Positions 24,283 through 33,154 of a stretch of DNA of 64,000 bases are shown here, in pieces. The stretch is from WRHT01 sp031550525 (GTDB lineage Bacteria; Desulfobacterota; Desulfovibrionia; Desulfovibrionales; Desulfovibrionaceae). The stretch's first letter is position 1. Every line of letters starts with the position of its first letter. The position numbers were made by a program, and so were the translations under genes. The notes beneath the pieces are model-generated. The model was given only the letters and a program-made list of their open reading frames with translations, did not search any database and was not told the origin of the DNA. Location of the stretch: positions 1-64,000 of the forward strand of contig JAVBON010000012.1 in NCBI GenBank assembly GCA_031550525.1, given 5' to 3'.

Positions 24283-25422
24283 ATGCGATGCACCTTTGGC
24301 CATATTTGCACTGTTCGCGGCGGTTTTCTCGCTGTCGCGGTTTTTTTGTGCCTGCTTTGCTGTCAGGTTACTTTTGCCGCTACCGAGGCCTCGTTGCGCG
24401 ACAGTATAAAGCAGGAAGAAGCAAAGGCCAAAGCCCGGCAAGACAGCCTCAAGCGCCTGACCGTCGAGGAAAAGGAGCTTGACTCCACCTTGGCCGCATC
24501 AGAAAAATCCATCCTCGCGCTGGAAAAAAGCCTGGCCGAGCAACGCAAGCAGCTTGCGGGGCTGGCCGCGGCCGGTGAGAGCACGCAAAGAGATTACGAC
24601 AAGCTTTTGAAAGAGCAGCAAAAGACTGAAAGGGCTCTGGCCGAGCTTTTGTCCACCATGTGGAGCTTGCATACCCGCAGGGCCAGCATTGGCGGGCGGG
24701 ATTTGGAAAACTGGCCCGCCATAGACCGCGAGTATTATTGGACTGCTGATTTGCTTAGAGCCATAGATGGTTATCAGGAAGAATTGCGCAAGCAGGAACT
24801 GGCCGTTTCAGAAGTGTTAAGCAGGCGCGATGCCATAGGCCAGGATGTGGCCGAGCAAATGCAGCGGCTTGATCAGCAAAAAGCCAAATTGCTGGGCGAG
24901 CGCATAAAGTATGAGCAGCGCCTGGCAATGGTGCGCAAGCAGCGCCAGACGGCGGAAAGCGAGCTTAACGACACCCTAAAGCTGATTGCTGATTTGAATT
25001 TCGATCTTAAAAGCGCCCGGCAGGCTAATGTAGCCATAGACAAAGCCAAGGGGCAACTCCCTTGGCCCACCACCGGCAAAATAGCCCAAAAATTCAGCCC
25101 TTCGTCCAACCCGCCGGTGCGCGGGCTGGGCTTTGCCACCAGCGGCGGGGCCGATGTGCGCGCAGTGCACGGGGGCAAGGTTATGTTTCGCGATACCATG
25201 CGCGGGCTGGGCCTGGTTGTGGTGGTGCAGCACGGGCAGGATTATTTCAGTATTTACGCCTTTCTTTCTGATTGCGCGGTCAGTTTGGGGCAGAATGTAA
25301 ACCGGGGGCAAACCCTTGGGCGTTGCGGGTATTACCCGTCCATTAACGGTGATGGGCTCTATTTTGAGCTGCGGCATCACCAAAACGCCGTAAACCCCGA
25401 GAGTTGGCTGGTAAAATCGTAA
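24283..25422 (+). CDS. EnvC-like murein hydrolase activator (degenerate M23/LytM)
   Basis: A 379-residue exported protein. A signal peptide (FLAVAVFLCLLCCQVTFAA) is followed by a long coiled coil (about 35-260, rich in Lys/Glu/Gln) and a C-terminal LytM domain (about 265-379: GKIAQKFSPSS, RAVHGGKVMF, VVQHGQDYFSIYAFLSD, LYFELRHH). The first zinc motif of active M23 peptidases (HxxxD) reads ATSGGAD here, lacking the His, so the domain is probably a non-catalytic activator of amidases, as in E. coli EnvC. The only in-frame start after a stop is the ATG at 24283, with no good Shine-Dalgarno. Followed by ctp and a polysaccharide deacetylase, a common Desulfovibrio envelope cluster. Confidence 0.85.
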   Translation: MRCTFGHICTVRGGFLAVAVFLCLLCCQVTFAATEASLRDSIKQEEAKAKARQDSLKRLTVEEKELDSTLAASEKSILALEKSLAEQRKQLAGLAAAGESTQRDYDKLLKEQQKTERALAELLSTMWSLHTRRASIGGRDLENWPAIDREYYWTADLLRAIDGYQEELRKQELAVSEVLSRRDAIGQDVAEQMQRLDQQKAKLLGERIKYEQRLAMVRKQRQTAESELNDTLKLIADLNFDLKSARQANVAIDKAKGQLPWPTTGKIAQKFSPSSNPPVRGLGFATSGGADVRAVHGGKVMFRDTMRGLGLVVVVQHGQDYFSIYAFLSDCAVSLGQNVNRGQTLGRCGYYPSINGDGLYFELRHHQNAVNPESWLVKS

Positions 25423-25574
25423 CAAGCGCGGCCGGCTGCCGGGTAAGCGCGCCGCAGTTGCTGTTTTTTCCATTTTAAGTGTATTAGAGCTTTGCAAGGT
25501 CGTATTTTTATTGTAGCGTTCCCGCCTGCATATTTTGCCGGTTCAATTCATATTCCGGTTTTCGGAGGTTTTTC

Positions 25575-26870
25575 ATGCGTTTCAATTCGCAAATGTCTCT
25601 TGTGGTCCTGGCCCTGATCATGCTTTTCCCTTTGGCGGAATGCCAGGCGGCCTCCAGTTATGATTACAACCACCTCAAGCGCTTTAGTGAGGTTTTTGAC
25701 GTAGTGCAAAAAGATTACGTGCGCGAGGTGGATAACGACGAGCTTATAGACGGCGCTCTCAAGGGCATGCTTCAGGCTCTTGACCCTCATTCCTCCTACC
25801 TTACGCCTGAAGAAATGAACGAAATGCGCGAAACCACCTCCGGCGAATTCACCGGCGTTGGCATTGAAATAACCACTGATAACGGAAAAGTTACGGTAGT
25901 AACCCCCATAGACGATACCCCGGCCCATGCTGCGGGCATATTGGCGGGTGACGCCATACTGGCCATAGACGGCAAACCTACCATGGATATGACCCAGCAG
26001 GAGGTTGTAAGCAATATTCGCGGCCCCAAAGGCAGCGAAGTTGAGCTGCTGATTATGCATAAAGACGCTCTCACGCCAGTGTCCATAAAAATAAAGCGCG
26101 ATTCCATTCCGGTTATCAGCGTAAAAGCGCGCTACCTTGAAGAAGGTTACCTGTGGGTGCGCCTCAGCCGTTTTAGCGAAAAAACCACTGAAGAGCTGGA
26201 AAAAGCTCTGGATGAAGCCCGCAAGCAAACGCCCATAAAAGGCATTGTGCTTGATTTGCGCAATAACCCAGGCGGGCTTCTGGACCAGGCTGTAAAAGTA
26301 TCCGACGTTTTCTTGCAGGACGGCGTCATAGTCTCCATGCGCGGCCGCACCCCCACCAGCCAGCGTGAGTTTACCGCGCGCAAACAGAAAAAAGACGTTA
26401 TGGAGCCCGTGGTTGTGCTGGTTAACTCCGGCTCGGCCTCGGCGGCTGAAATTGTGGCCGGAGCCTTGCAAGACCGCAAGCGGGCCGTGCTGGTGGGCGA
26501 GCGCACCTTCGGCAAAGGCTCCGTGCAAGAGCTGCGCCAGGCTGGCGGCTTTGGCATAAAAATTACCACCGCCCTGTACTATACCCCCAACGGGCGCTCC
26601 ATTCAGGCCGAAGGCATAGAGCCTGACCTTGAAATTCCTTTTGAAGCCCCGCGTGATGGCGAAAGCAAAGCCCCGCGCATTCGCGTGCGCGAGCAGGATT
26701 TGTCGCATCATCTGGAAAACAAGAACAAGAACAACGGCGCCGCCGTGCCGGCCTTTAAAGTTGACTCCGAGGCTGAAGCCCAGCTTGCGCGCGACAACCA
26801 GTTGCGCATGGCCCTGCAAATAGTAAAAAGCCTGCCTAAAATTCAGGAAATAAGCTGGAAAAAGCAATAA
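25575..26870 (+). CDS. C-terminal processing peptidase (S41 family)
   Basis: A 431-residue exported serine protease. A signal sequence (residues 1-25) is followed by a PDZ domain (about 90-170: GVGIEITTDNGKVTVVTPIDD...AGILAGDAILAIDG) and the S41 core. The catalytic Ser lies in VNSGSASAAEI and the Lys in GERTFGKGSVQ, the Ser-Lys dyad of CtpA/Prc. A Lys/Asn/Arg-rich, probably flexible C-terminal part follows. CtpA-type proteases trim or degrade periplasmic substrates, often murein hydrolases, which fits its position between an EnvC-like and a polysaccharide-deacetylase gene. GGAGG lies before the ATG. Confidence 0.93.
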   Translation: MRFNSQMSLVVLALIMLFPLAECQAASSYDYNHLKRFSEVFDVVQKDYVREVDNDELIDGALKGMLQALDPHSSYLTPEEMNEMRETTSGEFTGVGIEITTDNGKVTVVTPIDDTPAHAAGILAGDAILAIDGKPTMDMTQQEVVSNIRGPKGSEVELLIMHKDALTPVSIKIKRDSIPVISVKARYLEEGYLWVRLSRFSEKTTEELEKALDEARKQTPIKGIVLDLRNNPGGLLDQAVKVSDVFLQDGVIVSMRGRTPTSQREFTARKQKKDVMEPVVVLVNSGSASAAEIVAGALQDRKRAVLVGERTFGKGSVQELRQAGGFGIKITTALYYTPNGRSIQAEGIEPDLEIPFEAPRDGESKAPRIRVREQDLSHHLENKNKNNGAAVPAFKVDSEAEAQLARDNQLRMALQIVKSLPKIQEISWKKQ

Positions 26871-26882
26871 TCAGGTTTAAAC

Positions 26883-26909
26883 AGCGGCAGGCTTAATCAG
26901 CCTGCCGCT
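26883..26909 (+). other. Intergenic hairpin between ctp and the deacetylase
   Basis: AGCGGCAGGCT...AGCCTGCCGCT forms an 11-bp stem 12 bp after the protease stop and 14 bp before the next start. There is no T tract, so it more likely tunes mRNA stability or coupling than ends transcription. Confidence 0.5.
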
Positions 26910-26923
26910 CAACTTATGAATCT

Positions 26924-28204
26924 ATGAAAGCCAGAAAACCAGGCAATATCGCTATTTTTCTTCTGCTGGCCGCAGCCGTCGGTCTGGCCCTGCTGTTGTT
27001 TTTTCTTGGCGGTGAAAACGGCGATGGCCGCTTTTTTTCAGCCACGGGGCGCGACCCTGTGGCGGATGAGGGGGCTTCCGGCGGTATCGGGCCGGAGGAA
27101 GGCGACGGGCTTTTGTATGAGGAAGACCCGCATACCGGCTTTGAAGACCGCATCAATCAAGTGGATTACGCCATTTCGCAAACCATTCAGCGGCTTTCCA
27201 TGCCTGTTTCCGATTTACGCATCACTTTGGCCGAATTGCGCGAGCAGGGCGGGCATTCGTATCAGTTCAAGGGTATGGATATTTATAACATAGAGTCCGT
27301 GCCGGTTTTTGCGCAGGCTTTGCGAGATTCGCTGCTGGCCTGGTCCGAAAGGGCCACCTTGGAGCGCCTGTCCGAAGAGGCAGCCGCTTTATTGGGCGTG
27401 GGCGCAAGGCAACATACGCCAGAAAGCGCCGGAACATACTGGCTGATTACGCTGGATGGCGTGCCCACGCATCTTTTGTTCCTAAGCACGGAGGGCGCGC
27501 GCGAGCCTAAACCCGAAGGCCCAAGGCTGGTTATAGTAATTGATGATATAGGCGAATCCATGGCGCGCGCTAAAAGGCTGCTGGCCCTGGATTTTCCAAT
27601 AACCATGGCCGTCTGGCCGCGCGGCACGCATGCCGTGGCGGCCGCGCGCCTTGCGCATGAGAGCGGGGCGGAGGTTATAATACATCAGCCCATGGAGCCG
27701 GAGGGCTACCCCAAGGTGAACCCCGGCGATGGGGTTATACTGCGCGGCATGGGCGAGGCGGAGATACGCGCGTTATTGGCCGACAGCATAACGCGAGTGC
27801 CTTTTGCCACAGGTATGAACAACCATATGGGCTCACGCCTTACGCAAAATGAAGAAGCCATGCGCGTGGTATGTGCGGTGCTGCGGGAGCGTGGTTTTTA
27901 TATGCTTGACAGCCTTACCCACCCCAAAAGCCGCTTTGCTGCGACGGCCGTGCGCGCGGGCGGGCCTGCCTTTAAGCGCGATATTTTTTTAGATGTGGAT
28001 GCAAGCAAAGATAAAGTGCTGGCGCAACTGCGCAAAGCCGAGCGCATGGCGCTGGTAAAGGGCCAGGCCATAGCCATAGGCCACCCCTTGCCCGGCACGC
28101 TGGCCGCCCTTGAGGAATGGCAGAGCGTACGTGACAAAGGCATAAACGTTGTAAGGCTGAAAGACTTGACGCCTCTTGGCTCTGCAAGTAATAGCTTGCC
28201 CTAG
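26924..28204 (+). CDS. Divergent polysaccharide deacetylase family protein
   Basis: A 426-residue protein with one N-terminal membrane anchor (about 8-29) and a periplasmic region. The C-terminal ~230 residues are the divergent polysaccharide deacetylase (DUF610-type, YibQ-like) domain: RLVIVIDDIGESM, FPITMAVWPRGTHA, EVIIHQPMEP, GMNNHMGSRLT and FYMLDSLTHPKSRF. The paired Asp (IDD) and His (HQPMEP; NNHMGS) residues match its metal site. Such genes usually follow envC-ctp genes, as here. The ribosome binding site is weak. Substrate unknown. Confidence 0.85.
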   Translation: MKARKPGNIAIFLLLAAAVGLALLLFFLGGENGDGRFFSATGRDPVADEGASGGIGPEEGDGLLYEEDPHTGFEDRINQVDYAISQTIQRLSMPVSDLRITLAELREQGGHSYQFKGMDIYNIESVPVFAQALRDSLLAWSERATLERLSEEAAALLGVGARQHTPESAGTYWLITLDGVPTHLLFLSTEGAREPKPEGPRLVIVIDDIGESMARAKRLLALDFPITMAVWPRGTHAVAAARLAHESGAEVIIHQPMEPEGYPKVNPGDGVILRGMGEAEIRALLADSITRVPFATGMNNHMGSRLTQNEEAMRVVCAVLRERGFYMLDSLTHPKSRFAATAVRAGGPAFKRDIFLDVDASKDKVLAQLRKAERMALVKGQAIAIGHPLPGTLAALEEWQSVRDKGINVVRLKDLTPLGSASNSLP

Positions 28205-28451
28205 GCAGTGTATAACCGGCGTTTTTTGCCTCAGGTCGCGTAATATTTCGCATTATTTACGGGTAGTGCCGTAAGAGCGCGCTTTATTTCAGGCAGGCGT
28301 ATTTTATTGCCGTAATGTAAAAATCAGCCCCGGCTACACTGCGTAAAACAATATGCTGCGGCGGTTACGGCCGTGGCTTTCGCAACCGGCGCGTCTGGTT
28401 GGCGCCGCAGGCTGCAAGCAGAAATTCTATTAATTAATTCAGGAGTTAAAA

Positions 28452-28871
28452 ATGATTCAGCGTACACTTTGCATGATTAAGCCAGATGCCGTTAAGCGCA
28501 ATCTTTCCGGCGCGGTATTGTCCATGATTCAGGAAAGCGGCCTTAAAGTAGCTGGCATGAAAATGCTGCAACTCAGCCGCAGAGAAGCCGAGGCCTTTTA
28601 CGCCGTGCACAAGGAGCGCCCCTTTTTCAACAGCCTGGTGGAATATATGATCTCCGGCCCCATCGTGGCCGTGGCTTTGCAAGGCGAAGACGCCATTGCC
28701 CGCTACCGTAAGCTTATGGGCGCCACCAACCCGGCCAATGCCGAAGAAGGCACCATTCGCAAAAAATACGCCGAAAGCGTGGAGGCCAACACCGTGCACG
28801 GCTCCGACGCCCCTGAAACTGCGGCTGTGGAAATTGCTTTCTTCTTCAGCTCTCTGGAGTTGGTGGGATGA
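28452..28871 (+). CDS. ndk: Nucleoside diphosphate kinase
   Basis: A 139-residue NDK: QRTLCMIKPDAVKRN at the N-terminus and the phosphorylated His in ANTVHGSDAPETAAVEIAFFF (about residue 116). It transfers the terminal phosphate between nucleoside triphosphates and diphosphates. AGGAGTTAAAA precedes the ATG. The stop overlaps the start of proC by 4 bp (ATGA), so the pair is translationally coupled. The 247-bp upstream gap (28205-28451) holds no gene and presumably the promoter. Confidence 0.97.
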   Translation: MIQRTLCMIKPDAVKRNLSGAVLSMIQESGLKVAGMKMLQLSRREAEAFYAVHKERPFFNSLVEYMISGPIVAVALQGEDAIARYRKLMGATNPANAEEGTIRKKYAESVEANTVHGSDAPETAAVEIAFFFSSLELVG

Positions 28872-29662
28872 TTAAAATAGGCGTGCTCGGCTGCGGGAAT
28901 ATGGGAGGGGCCATCCTTAAGGGGTGGGCCGCAAATTCCGCCCTACGCGGCGAATTTGCTCTGCTTGCTTACGATCTCAACCCCGGCCAGTGCGCTGGCG
29001 AGAATATTACGGCGGTAGATTCCGCCGAGCGGCTGGCGCAAGAGGCGGATTATCTGCTTCTTGCGCTCAAGCCGCAAGTTTTGCCGCAGGTTTTACGCCA
29101 ATTTGCCCCGTTTTTGACTGAAGGCAAGCTCCTTGTCTCCATTGCCGCCGGTCTGGATATGGCGGCCATACGCGCTCACAGCGGCGGCCGCAGCCCCATT
29201 GTAAGGGTTATGCCCAATACTCCGGCCATGGTTAACAAAGGCATTTTCGGCCTGTGTTTTGACGATGCGACGGTAAGCCAGCAACAAATCAGCCATGTAA
29301 AAAGTCTTTTCGCCGCATTGGGCGAAACATACATACTGCCTGAAAGCAAGTTCAACGCTTTTATGGCCATTTCCGGCTGCGGGCCGGCCTATATTTTTTA
29401 TCTACTGGACGCATTGGTGGAAGCTGGTGTAACGTTAGGTTTTTCAAGGGCTGAATCACGGAATATAGTTTTTTCGTTATGTGATGGTTCCGTGGCCTTG
29501 GCCGGGCACGAAGGCAAGGCCCTGGCCGTGCTGCGCGAGGAGGTCTGCTCCCCGGCCGGCAGCACCATAGCCGCCATGAACCATCTTGATCGCACGGCTG
29601 TGCGCGGGCATATAATTGATGCCGTGTTGGCCGCCTTTGAAAAAGGCAAAAATTTGGCTTAA
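28868..29662 (+). CDS. proC: Pyrroline-5-carboxylate reductase
   Basis: A 264-residue ProC, the last step of proline synthesis. The NAD(P)-binding motif GVLGCGNMGGAILKG is at residues 4-18. Then come LLALKPQVLPQVL, VRVMPNTPAMVNKGIFGL and the C-terminal signature region REEVCSPAGSTIAAMNHLD, all characteristic. It overlaps ndk by 4 bp. No further gene follows for 180 bp. Confidence 0.96.
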   Translation: MIKIGVLGCGNMGGAILKGWAANSALRGEFALLAYDLNPGQCAGENITAVDSAERLAQEADYLLLALKPQVLPQVLRQFAPFLTEGKLLVSIAAGLDMAAIRAHSGGRSPIVRVMPNTPAMVNKGIFGLCFDDATVSQQQISHVKSLFAALGETYILPESKFNAFMAISGCGPAYIFYLLDALVEAGVTLGFSRAESRNIVFSLCDGSVALAGHEGKALAVLREEVCSPAGSTIAAMNHLDRTAVRGHIIDAVLAAFEKGKNLA

Positions 29663-29842
29663 CTCTTAACCGCTTGTTATCTGGGTGAAAGCGCCAGGTC
29701 TGAGGCCTTTGCCGCCGTTATTCCGCTTTTGCCCGCGCGCCGCATGGCGTGCCGTTAAGCCCTTTGCCCAATTGTGTTTATTTGCAGCCGCTTTTTTCGC
29801 GGCACAAACAACCTGCGACGGCAGTAAAAATAGGGTGTTATT

Positions 29843-31252
29843 ATGAAAACAAAAATATTGGCTACTGTAGGCCCGGCCTGTGATTCGCCTGAAAAGCTCA
29901 AAGAGCTGGTGGGCGCGGGTGTAAGCATTTTTCGGCTAAATTTTTCACATGGCAACAGCAGCCATTTTGAAACCATAATAAGCAACATCCGCAAACTGGA
30001 GCTGGAGCTTAACAAACCCATAACCATTTTGCAGGATTTGGCCGGACCAAAAATACGCATAGGCGACATGCCGGGGCCCATCACTTTCGCCGCCGGAGAT
30101 ACGGCCCTGCTTGGCCCTGCCAGGCCCGCCACTGGCCAGGACATGGCCTTTATACCCTTTACCGACAACAAAATTTTGGAAACGCTTGAAGAAGGCGACC
30201 GTTTAGTGCTGGCCGACGGCACTCTGCAGCTTGTAGTGCTGGAAAAATGGCCGGACAGCATCTTTGTGCTGGAGGCGCAAAACGCCGGCATTGTTACATC
30301 GCGCAAGGGCCTTGCCTTGCCTGGCAAATCGGTGCAGGTGCCCGCCCTTACCACAAAAGACAAGAAAGATCTGCGCGACGGCCTGCGGCTTGGTGTTGAC
30401 GCCGTCGCCCTTTCCTACGTGCAGACGCCGGAAGATATTTTGGAGGCCAAGGCCATAATAGCCGAATTTGGTCGCGATATTCCCGTGGTAGCCAAGCTGG
30501 AACGGCAAAACGCCGTGGACAGGCTTGAGGATATTTTAAAAGTGGTGGACGTGGTTATGGTGGCGCGTGGCGATTTGGGCATAGAATGCCCGCTGCCCTC
30601 GCTCCCCGGCATTCAAAAGCGCATTATACGCGCCTGCAACCGTGCCAGCAAACCGGTAATAGTGGCCACGCAAATGCTGCTCTCCATGGTAAACAGCCCT
30701 TCGCCCACCAGAGCGGAAACCACCGACGTGGCCAACGCCGTGCTGGATGGCGCGGACTGCGTAATGCTATCAGAGGAAACCGCCATGGGCAGTTTTCCGG
30801 TGGAAACCGTGCGGTTTATGAACTGGATTACCAGCGAGGCTGAAACGCTGCTGGCCGAGAGCAACCAGCGCTTCAACCGCCCCAGCGAAGATGTGGCTTC
30901 GGAATTTTTGTCGTATTCGGCCTGCCTTTTGGCCGATAAAACCAATTCCGCAGCCCTTGTGGCGCACAGCATGTCCGGCGCGGCCGGGCGCTCGCTTTCG
31001 GCCCGCAAGCCGCGCCAGCCCATTTATGTGGTTACTCCGCAGCAACACGTGCTTCGCCATCTCAACTTTTCTTGGGGCGTTGTGCCCATGCTGGTGGGCG
31101 GAGAGCTTAAGGGCCACCTTGAGCGGGCCGAGGCCTTTATTGACGGTTTCAAAGAATTCAGCAAAGGCGACAATTTTGTCATTACGGCTGGGCAGCCGCA
31201 CCCCGGCGAAGAGTCTTCCGGCACCAATCTGGTGAAAATTTACAGGAAGTAG
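29843..31252 (+). CDS. pyk: Pyruvate kinase
   Basis: A 469-residue pyruvate kinase: KTKILATVGPACDSPEKLKE, FRLNFSHGN, LQDLAGPKIRIG, VVAKLERQNAVDRLEDI (active-site Lys region), VMVARGDLGIECPL and ATQMLLSMVNSPSPTRAETTD. It converts phosphoenolpyruvate and ADP to pyruvate and ATP. The C-terminal domain is present but shorter than in some enzymes. AGGGTGTTATT precedes the ATG. The next gene starts one base after the stop, so they are an operon. Confidence 0.97.
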   Translation: MKTKILATVGPACDSPEKLKELVGAGVSIFRLNFSHGNSSHFETIISNIRKLELELNKPITILQDLAGPKIRIGDMPGPITFAAGDTALLGPARPATGQDMAFIPFTDNKILETLEEGDRLVLADGTLQLVVLEKWPDSIFVLEAQNAGIVTSRKGLALPGKSVQVPALTTKDKKDLRDGLRLGVDAVALSYVQTPEDILEAKAIIAEFGRDIPVVAKLERQNAVDRLEDILKVVDVVMVARGDLGIECPLPSLPGIQKRIIRACNRASKPVIVATQMLLSMVNSPSPTRAETTDVANAVLDGADCVMLSEETAMGSFPVETVRFMNWITSEAETLLAESNQRFNRPSEDVASEFLSYSACLLADKTNSAALVAHSMSGAAGRSLSARKPRQPIYVVTPQQHVLRHLNFSWGVVPMLVGGELKGHLERAEAFIDGFKEFSKGDNFVITAGQPHPGEESSGTNLVKIYRK

Positions 31253-31253
31253 C

Positions 31254-32246
31254 ATGGCGAAAATTGTTCCCATAAGTGTTTCTGAAGACTATTACCAGAT
31301 TAGCGAGTCCGTGCTTTCAAGCTTTCCAAAGTACCGCCTGCCGCTGGATCTTTATGTATTTAATGAAAAACTCGCGCAGTTGCAGAGGTATTACAAAAAG
31401 GAAACCCGTCTGAGCAACGAGCAGATTGAAGAGATACAAAACTTGTGCAAAACCGGCGACTTGTTTGTATCGCGCGAAGACCACCATATCTACTCGCAGC
31501 ATATAGTAAAACAGCTTGATCTGGTGCTGGTGGACGAAAACCTGAAAGAAGGCGAAGTGGCGGATATTACCATCCGCGCGCTGGAAATGCGCCTTACGGA
31601 GTTTTTTAACCAGCCGGTCAAGCCGCTGTTTGAGCCTTTGCATGCCGACTGCATGGTGTTTACAGAATACCTCTGGAACGACAAACACCATATTAAGCTG
31701 TTTATGCGGCGTTTGCATGAAGGTGAATACAACCTGATCAAACACACTCTCAATACGCTGTTTGTCGGGGTGTGGCTGCTTATGCAGGCCAAAGGCGAAG
31801 AGCTTTTGCGCAAAGAGCTGGATAACTTCGCCATAGGCCTTTTGCTGCACGACATCGGCATGACCAAGGTGCCGGTATTTATCCTTAACAAGTCCGTGCA
31901 GCTCAAGCCCGACGAAAAGGATAAAATACCGCCGCATGTGCTTGCGGGCGCGCAGATAGCGCAAAAAATGGATATGGTATCCAACGAGATTAAAGGGGCC
32001 TGCCTTGAGCACCACGAAAGGCTGGATGGCTCTGGCTATCCGCAAAGGGTCAAGGGCGACTCCATATCAATGTTCGGCGCAATGGCTGCGGTGGCGGATT
32101 CTTTTTCGGCCATGATTCAGAAAAGGGTTAATGCCGAGGCCAAAAGCCAGCTTGATGCCGGCAAAGAGCTTATGCTGGATATAACGCGCTATGACAAGCG
32201 CTACAGTTCGTCCCTATATACGGCTTTGCTTACCAAGGCCATTTGA
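31254..32246 (+). CDS. HD-GYP-type phosphodiesterase-like protein
   Basis: A 330-residue protein. The N-terminal ~150 residues have no recognised domain. The C-terminal half is an HD-GYP domain: first His in NLIKHTLNTLFVG, LLLHDIGMTKVPVFIL (HD about 200-201), and EHHERLDGSGYPQRVKGDSI, where the HD-GYP signature is intact. It likely hydrolyses cyclic di-GMP. It starts one base after pyk and uses an AGGAAG inside the pyk end. A terminator follows. Confidence 0.85.
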   Translation: MAKIVPISVSEDYYQISESVLSSFPKYRLPLDLYVFNEKLAQLQRYYKKETRLSNEQIEEIQNLCKTGDLFVSREDHHIYSQHIVKQLDLVLVDENLKEGEVADITIRALEMRLTEFFNQPVKPLFEPLHADCMVFTEYLWNDKHHIKLFMRRLHEGEYNLIKHTLNTLFVGVWLLMQAKGEELLRKELDNFAIGLLLHDIGMTKVPVFILNKSVQLKPDEKDKIPPHVLAGAQIAQKMDMVSNEIKGACLEHHERLDGSGYPQRVKGDSISMFGAMAAVADSFSAMIQKRVNAEAKSQLDAGKELMLDITRYDKRYSSSLYTALLTKAI

Positions 32247-32341
32247 TAACCGCCACGGTGGTTTTTAGTCGTTGTAACTAACTGGAAATATTGCCGTTAT
32301 TATAGAATATAAAACCTGGACCCTTATGGGGTGAAGTGCAT

Positions 32342-32370
32342 AAAAAAACCGCTTTTAAAGCGGTTTTTTT
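32342..32370 (+). terminator. Terminator of the pyk operon
   Basis: AAACCGCTTTTAAAGCGGTTT is flanked by A and T runs (seven T), 95 bp after the HD-GYP stop. It lies between convergent genes and is probably bidirectional. Confidence 0.85.
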
Positions 32371-32385
32371 GCGCTCAATTCAGCA

Positions 32386-32727
32386 TCAGGCGTTACCCAC
32401 TGGCGTTTGCAGCATTAGCAACGCGGCGGGTACGGATATGTTGGCCAGACGCACTATGCTTAAATGAAAGCCGTTATTACCAGGCATGCATTCGCGGCAG
32501 CCATCGGATAGAATCAGGCAGTGCTCGTCAACGGACGAAGGGCTTATATCGGATTGCATCAAAATGGCAGTGGTCCGGCCCGGTTCCCACAAAACAGGAC
32601 GCCCGCAGTGTTTGCACTCCACATACAGCAATTCCGGGTCATAACACTTATTTGCCGCCCCTTCGCCGGGGGTAATTACCTGAGAGGTCACCAGCGCCTT
32701 CTCAAGCTCTATGTGCAGCTTGTTCAT
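32386..32727 (-). CDS. Small zinc-ribbon-like protein of unknown function
   Basis: A 113-residue soluble protein. Cysteine pairs CKHCGRPVLW (about 39-42) and DGCRECMPGNN (about 77-80) are about 35 residues apart, a plausible zinc ribbon, with a further Cys at EHCLILS. The C-terminal third is hydrophobic but not a clear membrane segment. An AAAAGGAGCTGCC sequence precedes the ATG, so translation is well supported. Monocistronic, opposite to the pyk operon. I recognise no named family. Confidence 0.7.
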   Translation of the reverse strand: MNKLHIELEKALVTSQVITPGEGAANKCYDPELLYVECKHCGRPVLWEPGRTTAILMQSDISPSSVDEHCLILSDGCRECMPGNNGFHLSIVRLANISVPAALLMLQTPVGNA

Positions 32728-32870
32728 GGCAGCTCCTTTTTAACGTGTGAAAATCGCATATTCAAAACGGAAAGTTGTTCAAAGTCACTAACACTTGGTT
32801 TTAATTATAAGTACGCATAACACTTATGGCAATGTCAAGCTTGCGATATTTTTTTTTATATTTAATACTG

Positions 32871-33025
32871 CGAGGGGCTGTCTATAAAAAGACGTATTTT
32901 GTTCCCTGGCAAGGAAAGCGTCGATTTTAGGACAGGGATAGTACTCTAATGGTACAGCCCTGGACAAAAATTGGCGCTTGACGCAGTACAGGGGGCAAAA
33001 GACGCTTTTTAGGCACAGCCCCTAG
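32871..33025. mobile_element. MITE-like repeat, family A, copy 2
   Basis: A 155-bp copy of the element at 4142-4297, in the same orientation, with ends GGGCTGTCTATAAAAAG (left) and CTTTTTAGGCACAGCCC (right) forming inverted repeats. It is bounded by CGAG on the left and CTAG on the right, the former perhaps a mutated target duplication. It lies in the promoter-proximal gap upstream of mutL, with AT-rich DNA to its left. Confidence 0.75.
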
Positions 33026-33154
33026 TGTTGCAGGAATTGCCCATGGGCTTTTGCCGCCTTGGCGCGGCCAGGCCCAACTTTTAAGCCGGTTACCCATGCG
33101 CTGCCGTGTTTTTTCAGCGCGCTCCGGCAGAATAGCCTAACTACCGATACTTTT

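Noticed and set aside
25548..26867. 439-codon minus-strand frame across the S41 peptidase
   Set aside because: Shadow of the peptidase; no domain, no ribosome binding site.
33059..33154. In-frame upstream extension of mutL
   Set aside because: TTG start, no ribosome binding site, and MutL proteins begin close to the ATG at 33155.
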